Counted from the stretch's first letter, positions 17,105 to 27,241 are shown. The stretch is DNA of 64,000 bases from Chitinophagaceae bacterium (GCA_017307755.1 JAFKGQ010000013.1:305005-369004); one strand, 5' to 3'. Numbers and translations: made by a program. The notes: a model not told the origin generated them from the sequence alone.

Positions 17105-20100
17105 ATGGTATTGATTGCTATTTGCCAAAGACCAACGGCAGGGGGCAACCCATTTACAAATTGCTTAAAAATGAAATTGACGGCGGCTTTATTAGTATGT
17201 ACGATCCTGCAGGTAGGCGCCAGGAGCGTTGCCCAGAAAGTATCGCTATCGGAGCGCAATGCTGCGCCGGAAAAAGTATTCACCCTCATCGAAAAACAGA
17301 CGGGTTATAAGTTCATTTACACGGAAACCTTTTTGCAAAAGGCCAATCCAATCACCATCCATCTCCGGAATGCACCATTAGAGCAGGCATTGACGGAATG
17401 TTTTTCCAACCAGTCCTATACCTGGTCCATCCTTAATAAAATGATCATCATCAAGGAGAAACCACAACCAAAAGCAGGCGCTGTATCCGAATTGCCCGAC
17501 CTCCCGCCGCCCATCGATGTAAAGGGAGAGGTCAGGGACGAAAAAGGTAATCCTATCATTGGCGCTACCATCGCCGTAAAAGGTATGAACCAAAGCACGG
17601 CTACGGGTCTGGACGGTAGTTTTGTTCTAAAAGGAGTAGAGAAGAACGCAGTCATCGTCGTCTCTTATACAGGCTATAAGACCGAAGAGGTTCCTCTGCG
17701 CGGCCGCAGCGAGATAAGCCTGTCCATGTCCATCAATGTGCGGGCGTTGAATGAGATCGTCGTCGTCGGCTATGGCACGGTCCGCAAACGGGACCTTACG
17801 GGCTCCGTCTCGCAGGTGAAGCCGGCGGAGGTCACCAGCTATCCCACGAACAATATCGTCAATGCCTTGCAGGGAAGGGCCACCGGCGTATTTGTCCAAC
17901 AGAACAACGGCGCTCCCGGCGGCAATATCAGCATTCGCATCAGAGGGACCAATTCGATCCTGGGCGGCAATGAACCTTTATATGTCATCGACGGATTCCC
18001 CTTTTCCGGCAACCCCACCTTTCTGCAAAACTCGGACATCGAGTCCATCGAAATACTAAAGGACGCCTCTTCCATCGCCATCTATGGCTCCAGGGGAGCT
18101 AACGGGGTTATCATCATTACCACCAGGAGCGGCAAGTCAGGGAAAACCCTGGTAGACCTGGAGACGGGCTACAGCACCCAGTCTCCCATGAAATATATAA
18201 AGCTCATGAATGGTCGGCAATATGCGCAGTTTTACAACGAGCAGGCCGCCAACGACGGTGTCGCCCCCTATTTTACCCAACAGCAGATAGACTCCTTTGC
18301 CAAGGGGCCCAACACGGACTGGCAGCGTCAGGTAATGCACAATGCGCCCATGCTCACCACCAACCTGAATATCAGCGGGGGTAATGAAAAGACAAAGTTC
18401 GCCCTCTCCTCCGGTGTCTTCCGGCAGGACGGCATCATCCGCAACAGCAACTACAACCGATATACCCTCCGGGGCACGCTGAGCCATGATCTCAGCAAGA
18501 TCTTCAATGTATCTTACAACATTTACCTCACCCGCGTCGATGCCCGTTACCAGAATTCCGGCAGTGGCAATCGGGGCGGGGACCTTATCTCGGGCATGCT
18601 GATGGCTCCGCCTACCCTTACTCCCTACCTGCCGGACGGTTCATTCCGCAGACTGAATACGGCCTATTCGTTTATCTCGAATGTCATCGTCAATCCGTTG
18701 GTGACCATTAATAAAGTGTCCGACAAGATCAGGTCGGACAAGGTTTTTTCCAATGCGGCCCTTACCATCAAACCCATAAAGGACCTTTCCATCCGGATCT
18801 CAGGAGGAGTTCAGAACGAAAACAACAGAACAGATACGTATTATGCCATCGAGCCCTCTACCAATTCCACGGGCAGCGCCAGCGTCGGTACCACACAAAC
18901 CACCAGCCTGCTGAATGAAAATGTCGCCACTTATAGTAAAAACCTAGGTGAACACCGGCTTACCCTCACGGGCGGTTTTACCTACCAGGATTATGTATCC
19001 ACCACCCTGAATGGCTCCGGAACAGGCTTTCTCAGCGATGTTATAGGGACAGGCAGCCTTGGTTCTGCCACCACGCCGGGCATTCCGGCCAGCGGTTACC
19101 AAAAATGGACGCTGCTGTCCTATCTGGGCAGGTTCAACTATAGCTATGCCGACAAATACCTTGCGACAGTGAGTTTTAGAAGAGACGGCTCTTCCCGTTA
19201 TTCCAAGGGGAATAAATGGAGCAACTTTCCTTCCGCGGCCCTTGCCTGGCATATGTCCAGCGAGCCTTTTTTGAAAAGCTCCCATGTGGTGTCCGATCTG
19301 AAGATACGTGCCAGCTACGGCGCCACGGGCAGCACGGCCGTCAACCCTTACCAGACACTGAACCAACTGGGCTCAGGCTATACCATCTTCGGGGACGCGC
19401 TGAGCACGACTTATGCTCCCGGCACAGCGCTGCCGGGCAACCTGAAATGGGAGACGACGGACGAGTTTGATGCAGGAGTGGATGCAGGGTTCCTGGACAA
19501 CAGGCTCCGTCTGACGGCCGACGTGTATCTAAAAAAGACAAAGAACCTTTTGAACAGGGTATCGCTGCCTGCGTCCATGGGGTATATCACCACGCTGCGA
19601 AATGTGGGAGAAGTACAGAACAAAGGCCTGGAAATTGGCGTGGAGTCGGATATTTTCAAGGGACCCGTCAACTGGACGGTGGCCGCGAATATTTCATTCA
19701 ACCGGAATAAGGTGGTCAAGCTCTACCAGGGTCAGGATATTTATGGCGCTCCTATCTACACAGGCAGCCTGAACGATTATATCAACCTGCTCCGGGAAGG
19801 ACAGCCCATGGGCGTTTTTTATGGCTATAAAGAGATCGGGTATACGGCCACGGGAGATATCCAATACGAGGACAGGAACAAGGACGGGAAGATCACGGCG
19901 GACGACAAGACATACATCGGTAATCCCAATCCCAGGTTTACGTACGGGTTCAATTCCGTCACAGCCTATAAAGGCTTCGAGCTGACGGTGTTCATCCAGG
20001 GCACCCAGGGGAATGACATCTACAACCTTAATATGTCCTCCTCGCTGGACCTGGGCATGGGCCTCAACCTCACACAGGATCAATTTTACAATCACTGGAC

Positions 20101-20428
20101 GTCTTCCAACACAAAGGCAAAATATCCCAGGGTAAGCAGGAACCTCTCCGGGAATATGTCCTCCCGTTTTGTAGAAAATGGTTCCTATCTGCGCTTCCGG
20201 AATATCCAGCTGGCCTATAATCTTCCTGTCGACAAATGGCGCGTCAGTTGGTGCCGCAGCCTGCAGCTGTATGCCAGCGGGCAAAACCTGATCACGCTGA
20301 CAAAATATTCCTGGTATGACCCGGATATCAACACCTATGGCAGCAGCAACTCTTATACCCAGGGCATAGACTATTATACCTATCCGACGTACAAATCCGT
20401 AACATTCGGTCTTAGATGCGGCTTTTGA
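17105..20428 (+). CDS. SusC/RagA-family TonB-dependent outer-membrane receptor (STN type)
   Basis: A 1107-residue porin-like importer. It has a long leader ending in the signal MKLTAALLVCTILQVGARS (residue 23 on), an STN domain (KVFTLIEKQTGYKFIY, about 55-120) that contacts the FecR protein, a CarboxypepD-reg-like domain (VKGEVRDEKGNPIIGATIAV, about 140-220), the plug domain with the SusC motifs VVVGYGTVRKRDLTGSVSQV and ILKDASSIAIYGSRGANGVI, and a barrel to the C-terminal RCGF. A second ATG at 17171 begins MKLTAA, but the long leader is usual for this family. It is 19 bp... the SusD partner starts 23 bp downstream. Substrate unknown. Confidence 0.95.
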   Translation: MVLIAICQRPTAGGNPFTNCLKMKLTAALLVCTILQVGARSVAQKVSLSERNAAPEKVFTLIEKQTGYKFIYTETFLQKANPITIHLRNAPLEQALTECFSNQSYTWSILNKMIIIKEKPQPKAGAVSELPDLPPPIDVKGEVRDEKGNPIIGATIAVKGMNQSTATGLDGSFVLKGVEKNAVIVVSYTGYKTEEVPLRGRSEISLSMSINVRALNEIVVVGYGTVRKRDLTGSVSQVKPAEVTSYPTNNIVNALQGRATGVFVQQNNGAPGGNISIRIRGTNSILGGNEPLYVIDGFPFSGNPTFLQNSDIESIEILKDASSIAIYGSRGANGVIIITTRSGKSGKTLVDLETGYSTQSPMKYIKLMNGRQYAQFYNEQAANDGVAPYFTQQQIDSFAKGPNTDWQRQVMHNAPMLTTNLNISGGNEKTKFALSSGVFRQDGIIRNSNYNRYTLRGTLSHDLSKIFNVSYNIYLTRVDARYQNSGSGNRGGDLISGMLMAPPTLTPYLPDGSFRRLNTAYSFISNVIVNPLVTINKVSDKIRSDKVFSNAALTIKPIKDLSIRISGGVQNENNRTDTYYAIEPSTNSTGSASVGTTQTTSLLNENVATYSKNLGEHRLTLTGGFTYQDYVSTTLNGSGTGFLSDVIGTGSLGSATTPGIPASGYQKWTLLSYLGRFNYSYADKYLATVSFRRDGSSRYSKGNKWSNFPSAALAWHMSSEPFLKSSHVVSDLKIRASYGATGSTAVNPYQTLNQLGSGYTIFGDALSTTYAPGTALPGNLKWETTDEFDAGVDAGFLDNRLRLTADVYLKKTKNLLNRVSLPASMGYITTLRNVGEVQNKGLEIGVESDIFKGPVNWTVAANISFNRNKVVKLYQGQDIYGAPIYTGSLNDYINLLREGQPMGVFYGYKEIGYTATGDIQYEDRNKDGKITADDKTYIGNPNPRFTYGFNSVTAYKGFELTVFIQGTQGNDIYNLNMSSSLDLGMGLNLTQDQFYNHWTSSNTKAKYPRVSRNLSGNMSSRFVENGSYLRFRNIQLAYNLPVDKWRVSWCRSLQLYASGQNLITLTKYSWYDPDINTYGSSNSYTQGIDYYTYPTYKSVTFGLRCGF

Positions 20429-20451
20429 TCTTTAACTTTTAACGCTTACGT

Positions 20452-21900
20452 ATGAGATATATACTTTTGATCATGATCTTAGCGGCAGCGCTCTCCTCCT
20501 GTAAAAAGGTGCTGGATGAAGAGCCGCAATCCATTGCCGCGGAAAATTTTTATAACAAGCCCGCGGAAGTGGAAGCCGGGCTTAATGCCATCTATTCTCC
20601 CATACGGGACGTCAGTACCCTGGGAGCTCTCTATCAGGTACAGTTGGAGTGTTATGCCGATTATATGTACGGACGCGGAAGTCATGCCGTCCTCAACAAT
20701 TACCAGGGGCTGGACAATACCAATATCACCCGGGTGGCCAGCATGTGGACACAGTTCTATCTCTCCATCCGCAATGCCAATATCATGGTGCAAAAGATCC
20801 CGTTGGCAAAGTTGGTGAGCGATGCGGCAAAGACTCAATACCTGGCGGAAGCCAGATATATGCGTGCCCTGGATTATTTCTACCTGGTACGCAACTGGTC
20901 AGGAGTCCCCCTTCGTACAGAGACAAATATGGATTCCATCAATCTGAAGCGTAGCCCGGCCTCCGACGTGTATGCCCTCATCCTCAGCGACCTTCAATTT
21001 GCCGAAGCCAATCTTCCTGACGCCGGCAGGCTGGTAGGCGCCCCTTCCAAATGGGTAGCCAAGACCGTGCTGGCAGAGGTCTATCTATGGCTGGGGCAAT
21101 ACGGCGATGCGGACAATAAAGCAAAAGAGGTCATCGCCTCCGGCAAGTTCTCGCTGGTAAAGGTATCGACGGTATCCGACTTCGATAAATTGTATGGACC
21201 GGACGTCGTCAGCTCCACAGAAGAGATATTTTACCTGAAATTCTCCCGGAGTACTTCAGGCCAGGGCTGGCAGTACCCCATTTACGCCTTTTATCCCAAC
21301 TCGGGTTATTATCCGCCGGGCGGCTATTATACGTTCTATAGCGACTCAATCAAAAATAAAGTGCTGCTGAACTGGGACAAGCATGACCTTCGCTATATTT
21401 ACAACTGGTATAGCCAGACCTTCGGGTTGGGCGCCACCACCGTGCTGAACAGAAAGTTTGCCGACAAACAGGCCGTGACAGCTGCCGGCAACGACTACCC
21501 GATGTACCGTTATGCCGACCTCCTGCTCTTCTATGCGGAGGCCGAGTGCAGGGCTAACAATGGTCCTACGACTGACGGAATGGAAAAGCTGAATATGGTG
21601 CACAGAAGGGCCTACGGTAAAGATCCCGGAACACCCGACCCCACCGTAGACTTCGCCTTGGCCGACTACAGCACACCGGAAGCTTTCCTCGACCTGATCC
21701 AAAAAGAAAGGGGCTATGAGGACTGCTCCGAAGGCAAGCGTTGGCTGGACCTGAAAAGAATGGGCATCATAAAACAGGTGATACAGGATATAAAGGGCAT
21801 TGCCGTGGCAGACAAACATCTGCTATGGCCTATCCCTACCACAGAATATAATTACAATAAAGCCATCGATCCGGCAAAGGATCAAAACCCTGGTTACTGA
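20452..21900 (+). CDS. SusD/RagB-family nutrient-binding lipoprotein
   Basis: The 482-residue surface lipoprotein lid of the preceding SusC. Signal MRYILLIMILAAALSSC with lipobox LSSC, then KKVLDEEPQSIAAENFYNKP, the usual SusD N-terminus. TPR-like core segments (AEARYMRALDYFYLVRNWSG, SDVYALILSDLQFAEANLPD) and the C-terminal SusD motif (RRAYGK, LIQKERGYEDCSEGKRWLDL, LLWPIP) are present; length is typical. It lies 23 bp after SusC and 3 bp before the FAD oxidoreductase gene. Confidence 0.95.
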   Translation: MRYILLIMILAAALSSCKKVLDEEPQSIAAENFYNKPAEVEAGLNAIYSPIRDVSTLGALYQVQLECYADYMYGRGSHAVLNNYQGLDNTNITRVASMWTQFYLSIRNANIMVQKIPLAKLVSDAAKTQYLAEARYMRALDYFYLVRNWSGVPLRTETNMDSINLKRSPASDVYALILSDLQFAEANLPDAGRLVGAPSKWVAKTVLAEVYLWLGQYGDADNKAKEVIASGKFSLVKVSTVSDFDKLYGPDVVSSTEEIFYLKFSRSTSGQGWQYPIYAFYPNSGYYPPGGYYTFYSDSIKNKVLLNWDKHDLRYIYNWYSQTFGLGATTVLNRKFADKQAVTAAGNDYPMYRYADLLLFYAEAECRANNGPTTDGMEKLNMVHRRAYGKDPGTPDPTVDFALADYSTPEAFLDLIQKERGYEDCSEGKRWLDLKRMGIIKQVIQDIKGIAVADKHLLWPIPTTEYNYNKAIDPAKDQNPGY

Positions 21901-21903
21901 TCT

Positions 21904-23880
21904 ATGAAACACAAATTATCCACACTGATCATCCTATGCTGTCTCTGCGGACGCATCCTTGCCCAAACAGGCTATGACATCTGCGTATACGGCGGCACTT
22001 CCGCCGGCGTCATTACAGCCTACACAGCCGCAAAAATGCACAAGAGCGTACTGCTCATTGAGCCGGGCTATCATCTGGGCGGGCTTAGTTCGGGCGGGCT
22101 GGGATACACCGACATCGGCAATAAATATGCGATCAAAGGCCTTTCCCTTGACTTCTATCGACGGGTGGGGCATCACTATGGAAAGTTCGAGCAATGGATC
22201 TTCGAGCCGCATGTGGCGGAAGATGTGTTTAAACAATATATCAGCCGTGGCGAGGTAAAAATATTGTATGGTTATCACATCGTTGCGGCATCCAAACAGG
22301 ATGGCGTGATCAATAGTATTCAGCTGCAGCCGGCTGCCGGGACCGGCCCCCGCACCATCCGGGCAAAGATGTACATCGACTGCAGCTATGAGGGCGATCT
22401 CATGGCCCGGGCCGGTGTATCCTACACGGTCGGACGCGAAGCTAACGCGTTGTATAATGAAACCTACAACGGCGTACAGCTGATGGACAAACACCAATTC
22501 CCCGATGGCGTCGATCCTTACCAAACACCGGGCGACCCCTCCAGCGGTCTGTTATGGGGTATCAGTCCCGAACCTTTAGGACAACAGGGAGACGGCGACA
22601 AAAAGGTACAAAGCTATAATTACCGCATCTGTCTTACCAACGACCCTGCCAACCGGATCCCCATTACCCGGCCAGCAGGATATGATTCCACCCGCTACCA
22701 GCTGCTGCTGCGTCTCCTGGAGAAAAGACCCGCGGGAAACCTTTGGGGTATTTTAAAGTTCGATCTGCTGCCGGGACATAAGACGGATATCAATAACAAT
22801 GGCGCCTTTTCCACAGACATGATCGGTATGAACTATGATTATCCCGAGGCGGATCACGCCACCCGCCAAAAGATCGTACAAGCCCATACGAATTACACAA
22901 AGGGGCTGTTGTATTTCATTGGCCATGACCAGCACATGCCGTCCAATCTGCGGACTATGATGCTGGAGTGGGGCTACCCCAGGGATGAATACAAGGACAA
23001 TGGACATTGGACAACGCAGATGTATGTGCGGGAAGCCCGGCGGATGAAGGGCGCCTACGTCATGACCCAAGCCAATTGTGAAGGAAAGACCACTGTGACG
23101 GATGGTGTCGGTCTGGCCGCCTATACGATGGATTCACACAATTGCCAACGTATCGTGACAGGTGGTATGGTAAAGAATGAAGGGGATGTACAGATCGGGG
23201 GTTTCCCACCCTATCCTATTTCCTATCTTTCCCTGGTGCCCAAAAAGGAAGAATGTCGCAATCTGCTGGTACCCGTATGTCTGTCGGCCAGCCATATCGC
23301 CTATGGTTCCATCCGGATGGAACCTGTTTTTATGGAGCTGGGACAGTCCTCTGCCATTGCTGCCTCAACGGCCATCGACCGGCATATCCCCGTGCAGGAG
23401 GTGGATGCCGCCGTAATACGCAATATCCTCCGGGAAGACCCCCTGGCAGATGGCAGCACACCGGAGATCCTCATCGATAATGACGACACCGCCTATGTGA
23501 CAGTGGAAGGGGACTGGGTAAAGGAAAGCCGGGACAGCTACGGCTTCTCCAGGTTGACGGACGAACATAAGGACCAGGTTTTCCGGCAGGTACGTTTTCA
23601 TGTGCCTGTGACGACATCCGGCACATATACCTTGTATATCTATGTCCCCAAGGTGCAGCATCCCAGTTCGACCACCACCGTGACGGTATCCTCCGGCGGG
23701 ACGGTCAAGGAAGCAGGCATCCCCACCGGAAAACTCAGGGTGGAAGGCCAGACCTCGGGCGAATGGGTGGAATGTGGGAAATATCCTTTGGAGAAAGAGA
23801 AAGATAACTATGTGTTGATCAACAACAAAGGAGCCGATGGTGTGGTGATTGCGGATGCAATCCTACTAATAAAAAACTAA
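21904..23880 (+). CDS. Exported FAD-dependent oxidoreductase with C-terminal beta domain
   Basis: A 658-residue protein with a signal peptide (MKHKLSTLIILCCLCGRILA). The FAD dinucleotide fold begins right after it (TGYDICVYGGTSAGVITAYT, VLLIEPGYHLGGLSSGGLGY), matching the large FAD_oxidored (PF12831) group. The last 140 residues (from about 520, DNDDTAYVTVEGDWVKESRD) form a separate beta-sandwich of the golvesin/xanthan-lyase C-terminal type. The gene starts 3 bp after SusD, so the enzyme probably acts on the substrate of this uptake locus in the periplasm. The reaction is unknown; related proteins are annotated only as FAD-dependent oxidoreductases or xanthan lyases. Confidence 0.88.
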   Translation: MKHKLSTLIILCCLCGRILAQTGYDICVYGGTSAGVITAYTAAKMHKSVLLIEPGYHLGGLSSGGLGYTDIGNKYAIKGLSLDFYRRVGHHYGKFEQWIFEPHVAEDVFKQYISRGEVKILYGYHIVAASKQDGVINSIQLQPAAGTGPRTIRAKMYIDCSYEGDLMARAGVSYTVGREANALYNETYNGVQLMDKHQFPDGVDPYQTPGDPSSGLLWGISPEPLGQQGDGDKKVQSYNYRICLTNDPANRIPITRPAGYDSTRYQLLLRLLEKRPAGNLWGILKFDLLPGHKTDINNNGAFSTDMIGMNYDYPEADHATRQKIVQAHTNYTKGLLYFIGHDQHMPSNLRTMMLEWGYPRDEYKDNGHWTTQMYVREARRMKGAYVMTQANCEGKTTVTDGVGLAAYTMDSHNCQRIVTGGMVKNEGDVQIGGFPPYPISYLSLVPKKEECRNLLVPVCLSASHIAYGSIRMEPVFMELGQSSAIAASTAIDRHIPVQEVDAAVIRNILREDPLADGSTPEILIDNDDTAYVTVEGDWVKESRDSYGFSRLTDEHKDQVFRQVRFHVPVTTSGTYTLYIYVPKVQHPSSTTTVTVSSGGTVKEAGIPTGKLRVEGQTSGEWVECGKYPLEKEKDNYVLINNKGADGVVIADAILLIKN

Positions 23881-23884
23881 TAAC

Positions 23885-23914
23885 AAAAAACCCCAGCGAC
23901 CAGCTGGGGTTTTT
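23885..23914. terminator. Bidirectional intrinsic terminator
   Basis: CCCCAGC (23891-23897), a five-base loop, and GCTGGGG (23903-23909), flanked by A6 on the left and T5 on the right. It serves both the FAD-oxidoreductase operon (plus) and ssb (minus), which converge here. Confidence 0.9.
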
Positions 23915-23922
23915 CAATCGTT

Positions 23923-24363
23923 TTAGAACGGAAGATCGTCAATGGGCTCCGTGATGTCCCCAGGAGATGATACCCGGGAGGCAGGCGCTCCCTGGGAGGC
24001 ATAGCTGCCTTCTGAGCCGCCGCTGTAGCCGCCACCGCCTTCGGAACCTCTGCTGCCCAATAACTGGACGGTCTGTACACGCAGGGTCAGCGATACGCCT
24101 GTAGTCCCGTCATTTTTCGGATAGGTCCTTACTTCAGGCGTTCCTTCTGCATATACTTGCGTTCCTTTTTTGAGATAGGGAGCAATTCCCGTACGGTCTG
24201 TCCAATAGGCACACTCTACCCAGATGGTCTTATCCTTCTGATTGCCCTGTGCGTCACGGAATTTCTCGGTATGCGCCACGTTGAAATTGATCACGTTTTT
24301 CCCATTCACCGCATTGGTGACACAATCCTTACCCAGATTTCCTATTACTTGTAGCTTTATCAT
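23923..24363 (-). CDS. ssb: Single-stranded DNA-binding protein
   Basis: A 146-residue SSB: an OB fold from MIKLQVIGNLGKDCVTNAVN to about residue 105 (VQTVQLLGSR), a glycine-rich linker, and the acidic tip DDLPF that recruits partner proteins of replication and repair. The ATG at 24363 gives the normal N-terminus; the reading frame continues upstream to 24495 through a G-rich tract, but that part does not resemble SSB. SSB with this tail in Bacteroidota often comes in several copies, so this may not be the only one. Confidence 0.92.
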   Translation of the reverse strand: MIKLQVIGNLGKDCVTNAVNGKNVINFNVAHTEKFRDAQGNQKDKTIWVECAYWTDRTGIAPYLKKGTQVYAEGTPEVRTYPKNDGTTGVSLTLRVQTVQLLGSRGSEGGGGYSGGSEGSYASQGAPASRVSSPGDITEPIDDLPF

Positions 24364-24444
24364 AATGGTAGATTTATAGTGAAACGGCAATTTACACTTT
24401 CTTGAAATACGCGGGTGGGAGAAGTTTTCCCAAAGTTTCCCACC

Positions 24445-24507
24445 CCTCCCCCAACCACTCAATCCCCTCAACCAACCGCCCCCCACCTCCCCCAACCGCT
24501 CAATCCC
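24445..24507. repeat. Duplicated 22-bp C-rich (minus-strand G-rich) repeat upstream of ssb
   Basis: Two copies of CCTCCCCCAACC-N-CTCAATCCC at 24445-24466 and 24486-24507 differ by one base. On the minus strand (the ssb coding strand) the region holds seven runs of three or more G within about 70 nt, so it could fold as a G-quadruplex. It lies between ssb and the divergent histidine-kinase gene. Confidence 0.6.
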
Positions 24508-24554
24508 GTGACAAACGGCACCCCCATCCCGCGCCCTTTGCGTACATTTAACAT

Positions 24555-26498
24555 GTGAGGAAACCCCTGCTTACCATATTGCTGTTCACCTGCCTGGCTG
24601 CCCACGCCCAACCGGACAAGGCACTGGAAGAGTCCGGGAAATTGAATGATGTCCATGACATTGCAGTGGCTACAGCCTGTAAAGCCCTCTATACCTTTAA
24701 ACAAACGAACGATTGTATCCTCAGCGAACGGATGGCGCGTCAGTCCCTGGAATGGTTTAGCCGCACGGCTAATAAAGAGCATATTTCAATGGCCTATTAT
24801 ACATTGGGTTTTTCACTTTTAGCCCAGAGCCGTTTTGAAGAGGCCATCCGCTACCTGCAGTTGTCTCAGGACTATTCGCAACAAGCCCGGGATACCGCCG
24901 GCGTTATTAAAAGCCTTTCGCTCATCGGCTGCGCCCATCGGGAAAGCGGGAATTATGAAACGGCCTTTCAAATAATCCGTCGTTGTCTGCAAATGGCGGA
25001 GGAAAACAATAATCCGGCCCTGGCGGAAGAGCAGTACTTCGAGCTGGCCGCATTGTTCATGCAAATAGAAGACTACGATGCGGCAAAAAAGTATTTTCAT
25101 GACGGGTTCCAGCTTGATCAGCCAAAAACGTTCCACCCCTGGAATATCCTGGTCTATGCTCAACTGCTCAGCCGACAGCACCTGTTCGACTCCGCACGGT
25201 ATTATTATAATAGCTTCGATTCCGCGGCCCTGACACCGGCCATGCTGCGGACCTACCTGGTCAGCAAGGGAGAATATTATCTCCTGCAGGAAAGAGGCCG
25301 GGAAGCCCTGCCCTATTTTGAAAAAAGCCTGGTATACCAATTGCAGTCAAATGATCGCAATCAGATCATGCGTTGTCTGAAAGACCTCTCCCTTGCCTGT
25401 GAAAAGCTGAACAAGGATAAAGAAGCCGCGAGGTATGCCAGGGAAAGCCTCGTTATTGCGGAGCAATTCAAGGCCCGGCAATACATCCGGGACAATTGTC
25501 AGATACTCTACACCCTCTATGACAAAACCAAAAGGACGGACAGCGCCTATGCTTATTATCGCCGCTGGCAAGTCATGAAGGACAGCGTAAACAACGATCA
25601 GTTAAAAGGCAAGTTTGCCTCTTATAACTTCGAACAGCAGATCGCCCTGCTGAATAAAGAGAAACAGCTTAACGAAGTCTGTCTGCGGGAAACGGTGGCT
25701 ACAAAAAAATTATTGATCGGCGGCATCGTGGCGTTAATACTGATCGGTTTTATCTTCTCCCGGTATGTGCTGTTAAAAAGAAAGAACGAGGCGCACCTCC
25801 GCCAACGGGCCGAGAAGGAGCTGGAGTTAGCGGCCTTACGCAGCCAGATGAACCCGCATTTTATCTTCAATTGTCTGAATGCCATCAATCGATTTATACT
25901 AGGTCATGAGACAGAGGCCGCCTCCGACTATCTTACAAAATTCTCCCGGCTGATGCGGATGATCATGAATCACTCCAGACATTCCGTCATCTCGCTGGCG
26001 GAGGAGCTGGAGGTTCTGCAACTTTATCTCAATATGGAACGGTTACGTTTTAAGGACGCATTTGATTACAACATCGTGCTGGATGACGAGCTGGATACGA
26101 CGGATATCTATATTCCGCCACTGCTGTTGCAGCCCTTTGTCGAAAATGCCATCTGGCACGGGCTGATGCATCGTCCCGAAAGAGGTCTGTTGACGGTGTC
26201 CATCCATGCCGGCGACGACATGCTGACCTGTATTATCCAGGACAATGGCGTAGGGCGTCAAAAAGCAGGGATGCTGAAAAGTAAGTCCGCCCAAAAACAT
26301 AAATCCATGGGTCTGCAGATAACGGCTGAACGGCTGCGTCTGCTGGCAGGCGCAGGTACACCCGGTCATTATTTCGACATTGAAGATCTGTATGATAAAG
26401 ACGGGAACCCTGCCGGCACCAGGGTCGTCCTAAAAATAAATATCCATTATCCGGCTACAGAACAATCGGAAACCATCCAAAAATCACAGGTTATATGA
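24555..26498 (+). CDS. LytS/YehU-type sensor histidine kinase with TPR-like sensor
   Basis: A 647-residue kinase. GTG start at 24555 (an ATG at 24553 is out of frame and stops at once). A signal peptide (RKPLLTILLFTCLAAHA) leads to a TPR-rich region (about 30-380) predicted to be periplasmic, one membrane helix near residue 388-408 (KLLIGGIVALILIGFIFSR), a coiled region, then the His_kinase domain with LRSQMNPHFIFNCLNAINRF (His435) and the ATPase N and G boxes (LLQPFVENAIWHGLMH; IIQDNGVGR). It overlaps the response-regulator gene by 4 bp (ATGA). Confidence 0.92.
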   Translation: MRKPLLTILLFTCLAAHAQPDKALEESGKLNDVHDIAVATACKALYTFKQTNDCILSERMARQSLEWFSRTANKEHISMAYYTLGFSLLAQSRFEEAIRYLQLSQDYSQQARDTAGVIKSLSLIGCAHRESGNYETAFQIIRRCLQMAEENNNPALAEEQYFELAALFMQIEDYDAAKKYFHDGFQLDQPKTFHPWNILVYAQLLSRQHLFDSARYYYNSFDSAALTPAMLRTYLVSKGEYYLLQERGREALPYFEKSLVYQLQSNDRNQIMRCLKDLSLACEKLNKDKEAARYARESLVIAEQFKARQYIRDNCQILYTLYDKTKRTDSAYAYYRRWQVMKDSVNNDQLKGKFASYNFEQQIALLNKEKQLNEVCLRETVATKKLLIGGIVALILIGFIFSRYVLLKRKNEAHLRQRAEKELELAALRSQMNPHFIFNCLNAINRFILGHETEAASDYLTKFSRLMRMIMNHSRHSVISLAEELEVLQLYLNMERLRFKDAFDYNIVLDDELDTTDIYIPPLLLQPFVENAIWHGLMHRPERGLLTVSIHAGDDMLTCIIQDNGVGRQKAGMLKSKSAQKHKSMGLQITAERLRLLAGAGTPGHYFDIEDLYDKDGNPAGTRVVLKINIHYPATEQSETIQKSQVI

Positions 26499-27241
26499 TC
26501 AGTGCTATCATTGTCGACGACGAACCCTATTGCTGTGAAGCGCTGGCGATCCTGCTGGAGCGTTATTGTCCGCAGGTCGAAGTAACGGGTAGTTATCATT
26601 CCGGGACGGAAGCTCTTACAGCCGTCAGAGAGCAGCGGCCTCAATTGCTGTTCCTCGACATCGAAATGCCCCGTATGAATGGCTTCGAGCTGCTGGAAAA
26701 AATAAAAGATATCCCCCTGCAGCTGATCTTTACCACTAGTTATGATCAATACGCCATCAAAGCCATCCGTTTTAGCGCGCTGGACTATCTGCTAAAGCCC
26801 ATTGACCGGGAAGAGTTGCAACGCTCGGTACAAAAAGTGGAACAACGCCTTTTATTTCCCTTACAGATAGATATGCTGCTGAAGAAACTGCAAAACCCCG
26901 CCCACTTATTCAATAAGATCGCCATCCCAACCATGGAGGGGCTGCAAATGGTACCCGTCGATCATATCCTGTATTGTACTTCTGATAGCAATTATACCAT
27001 CCTCTCGTTAAAAGATCAGCAGAAAGTAGTAGCCTCACGTACATTAAAAGAGATTGAAGAGCTGCTGGAAGATCATTCCTTTCTTCGTGTACATCATTCC
27101 AGTCTTATCAACCTCAACGAGGTGTGTAAATATGTAAAAGGCGAAGGCGGTTATCTTGTCATGTCTGACGGCGCCTCCATCAATGTCTCCCGCAGCCGTA
27201 AAGAAAGCCTGCTAAAAAAATTACAGCCATTCAGGTCCTAG
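26495..27241 (+). CDS. LytTR-family response regulator
   Basis: A 248-residue regulator with a receiver domain (VDDEPYCCEALAILL; phospho-acceptor Asp55 in LFLDIEMPRMNGFE; Lys at DYLLKPID) and a LytTR DNA-binding domain from about residue 145 (VDHILYCTSDSNYTILSL, FLRVHHSSLINL, LVMSDGASINVSRS). The pair with the TPR histidine kinase forms a complete two-component system; the target genes are unknown. Confidence 0.94.
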   Translation: MISAIIVDDEPYCCEALAILLERYCPQVEVTGSYHSGTEALTAVREQRPQLLFLDIEMPRMNGFELLEKIKDIPLQLIFTTSYDQYAIKAIRFSALDYLLKPIDREELQRSVQKVEQRLLFPLQIDMLLKKLQNPAHLFNKIAIPTMEGLQMVPVDHILYCTSDSNYTILSLKDQQKVVASRTLKEIEELLEDHSFLRVHHSSLINLNEVCKYVKGEGGYLVMSDGASINVSRSRKESLLKKLQPFRS

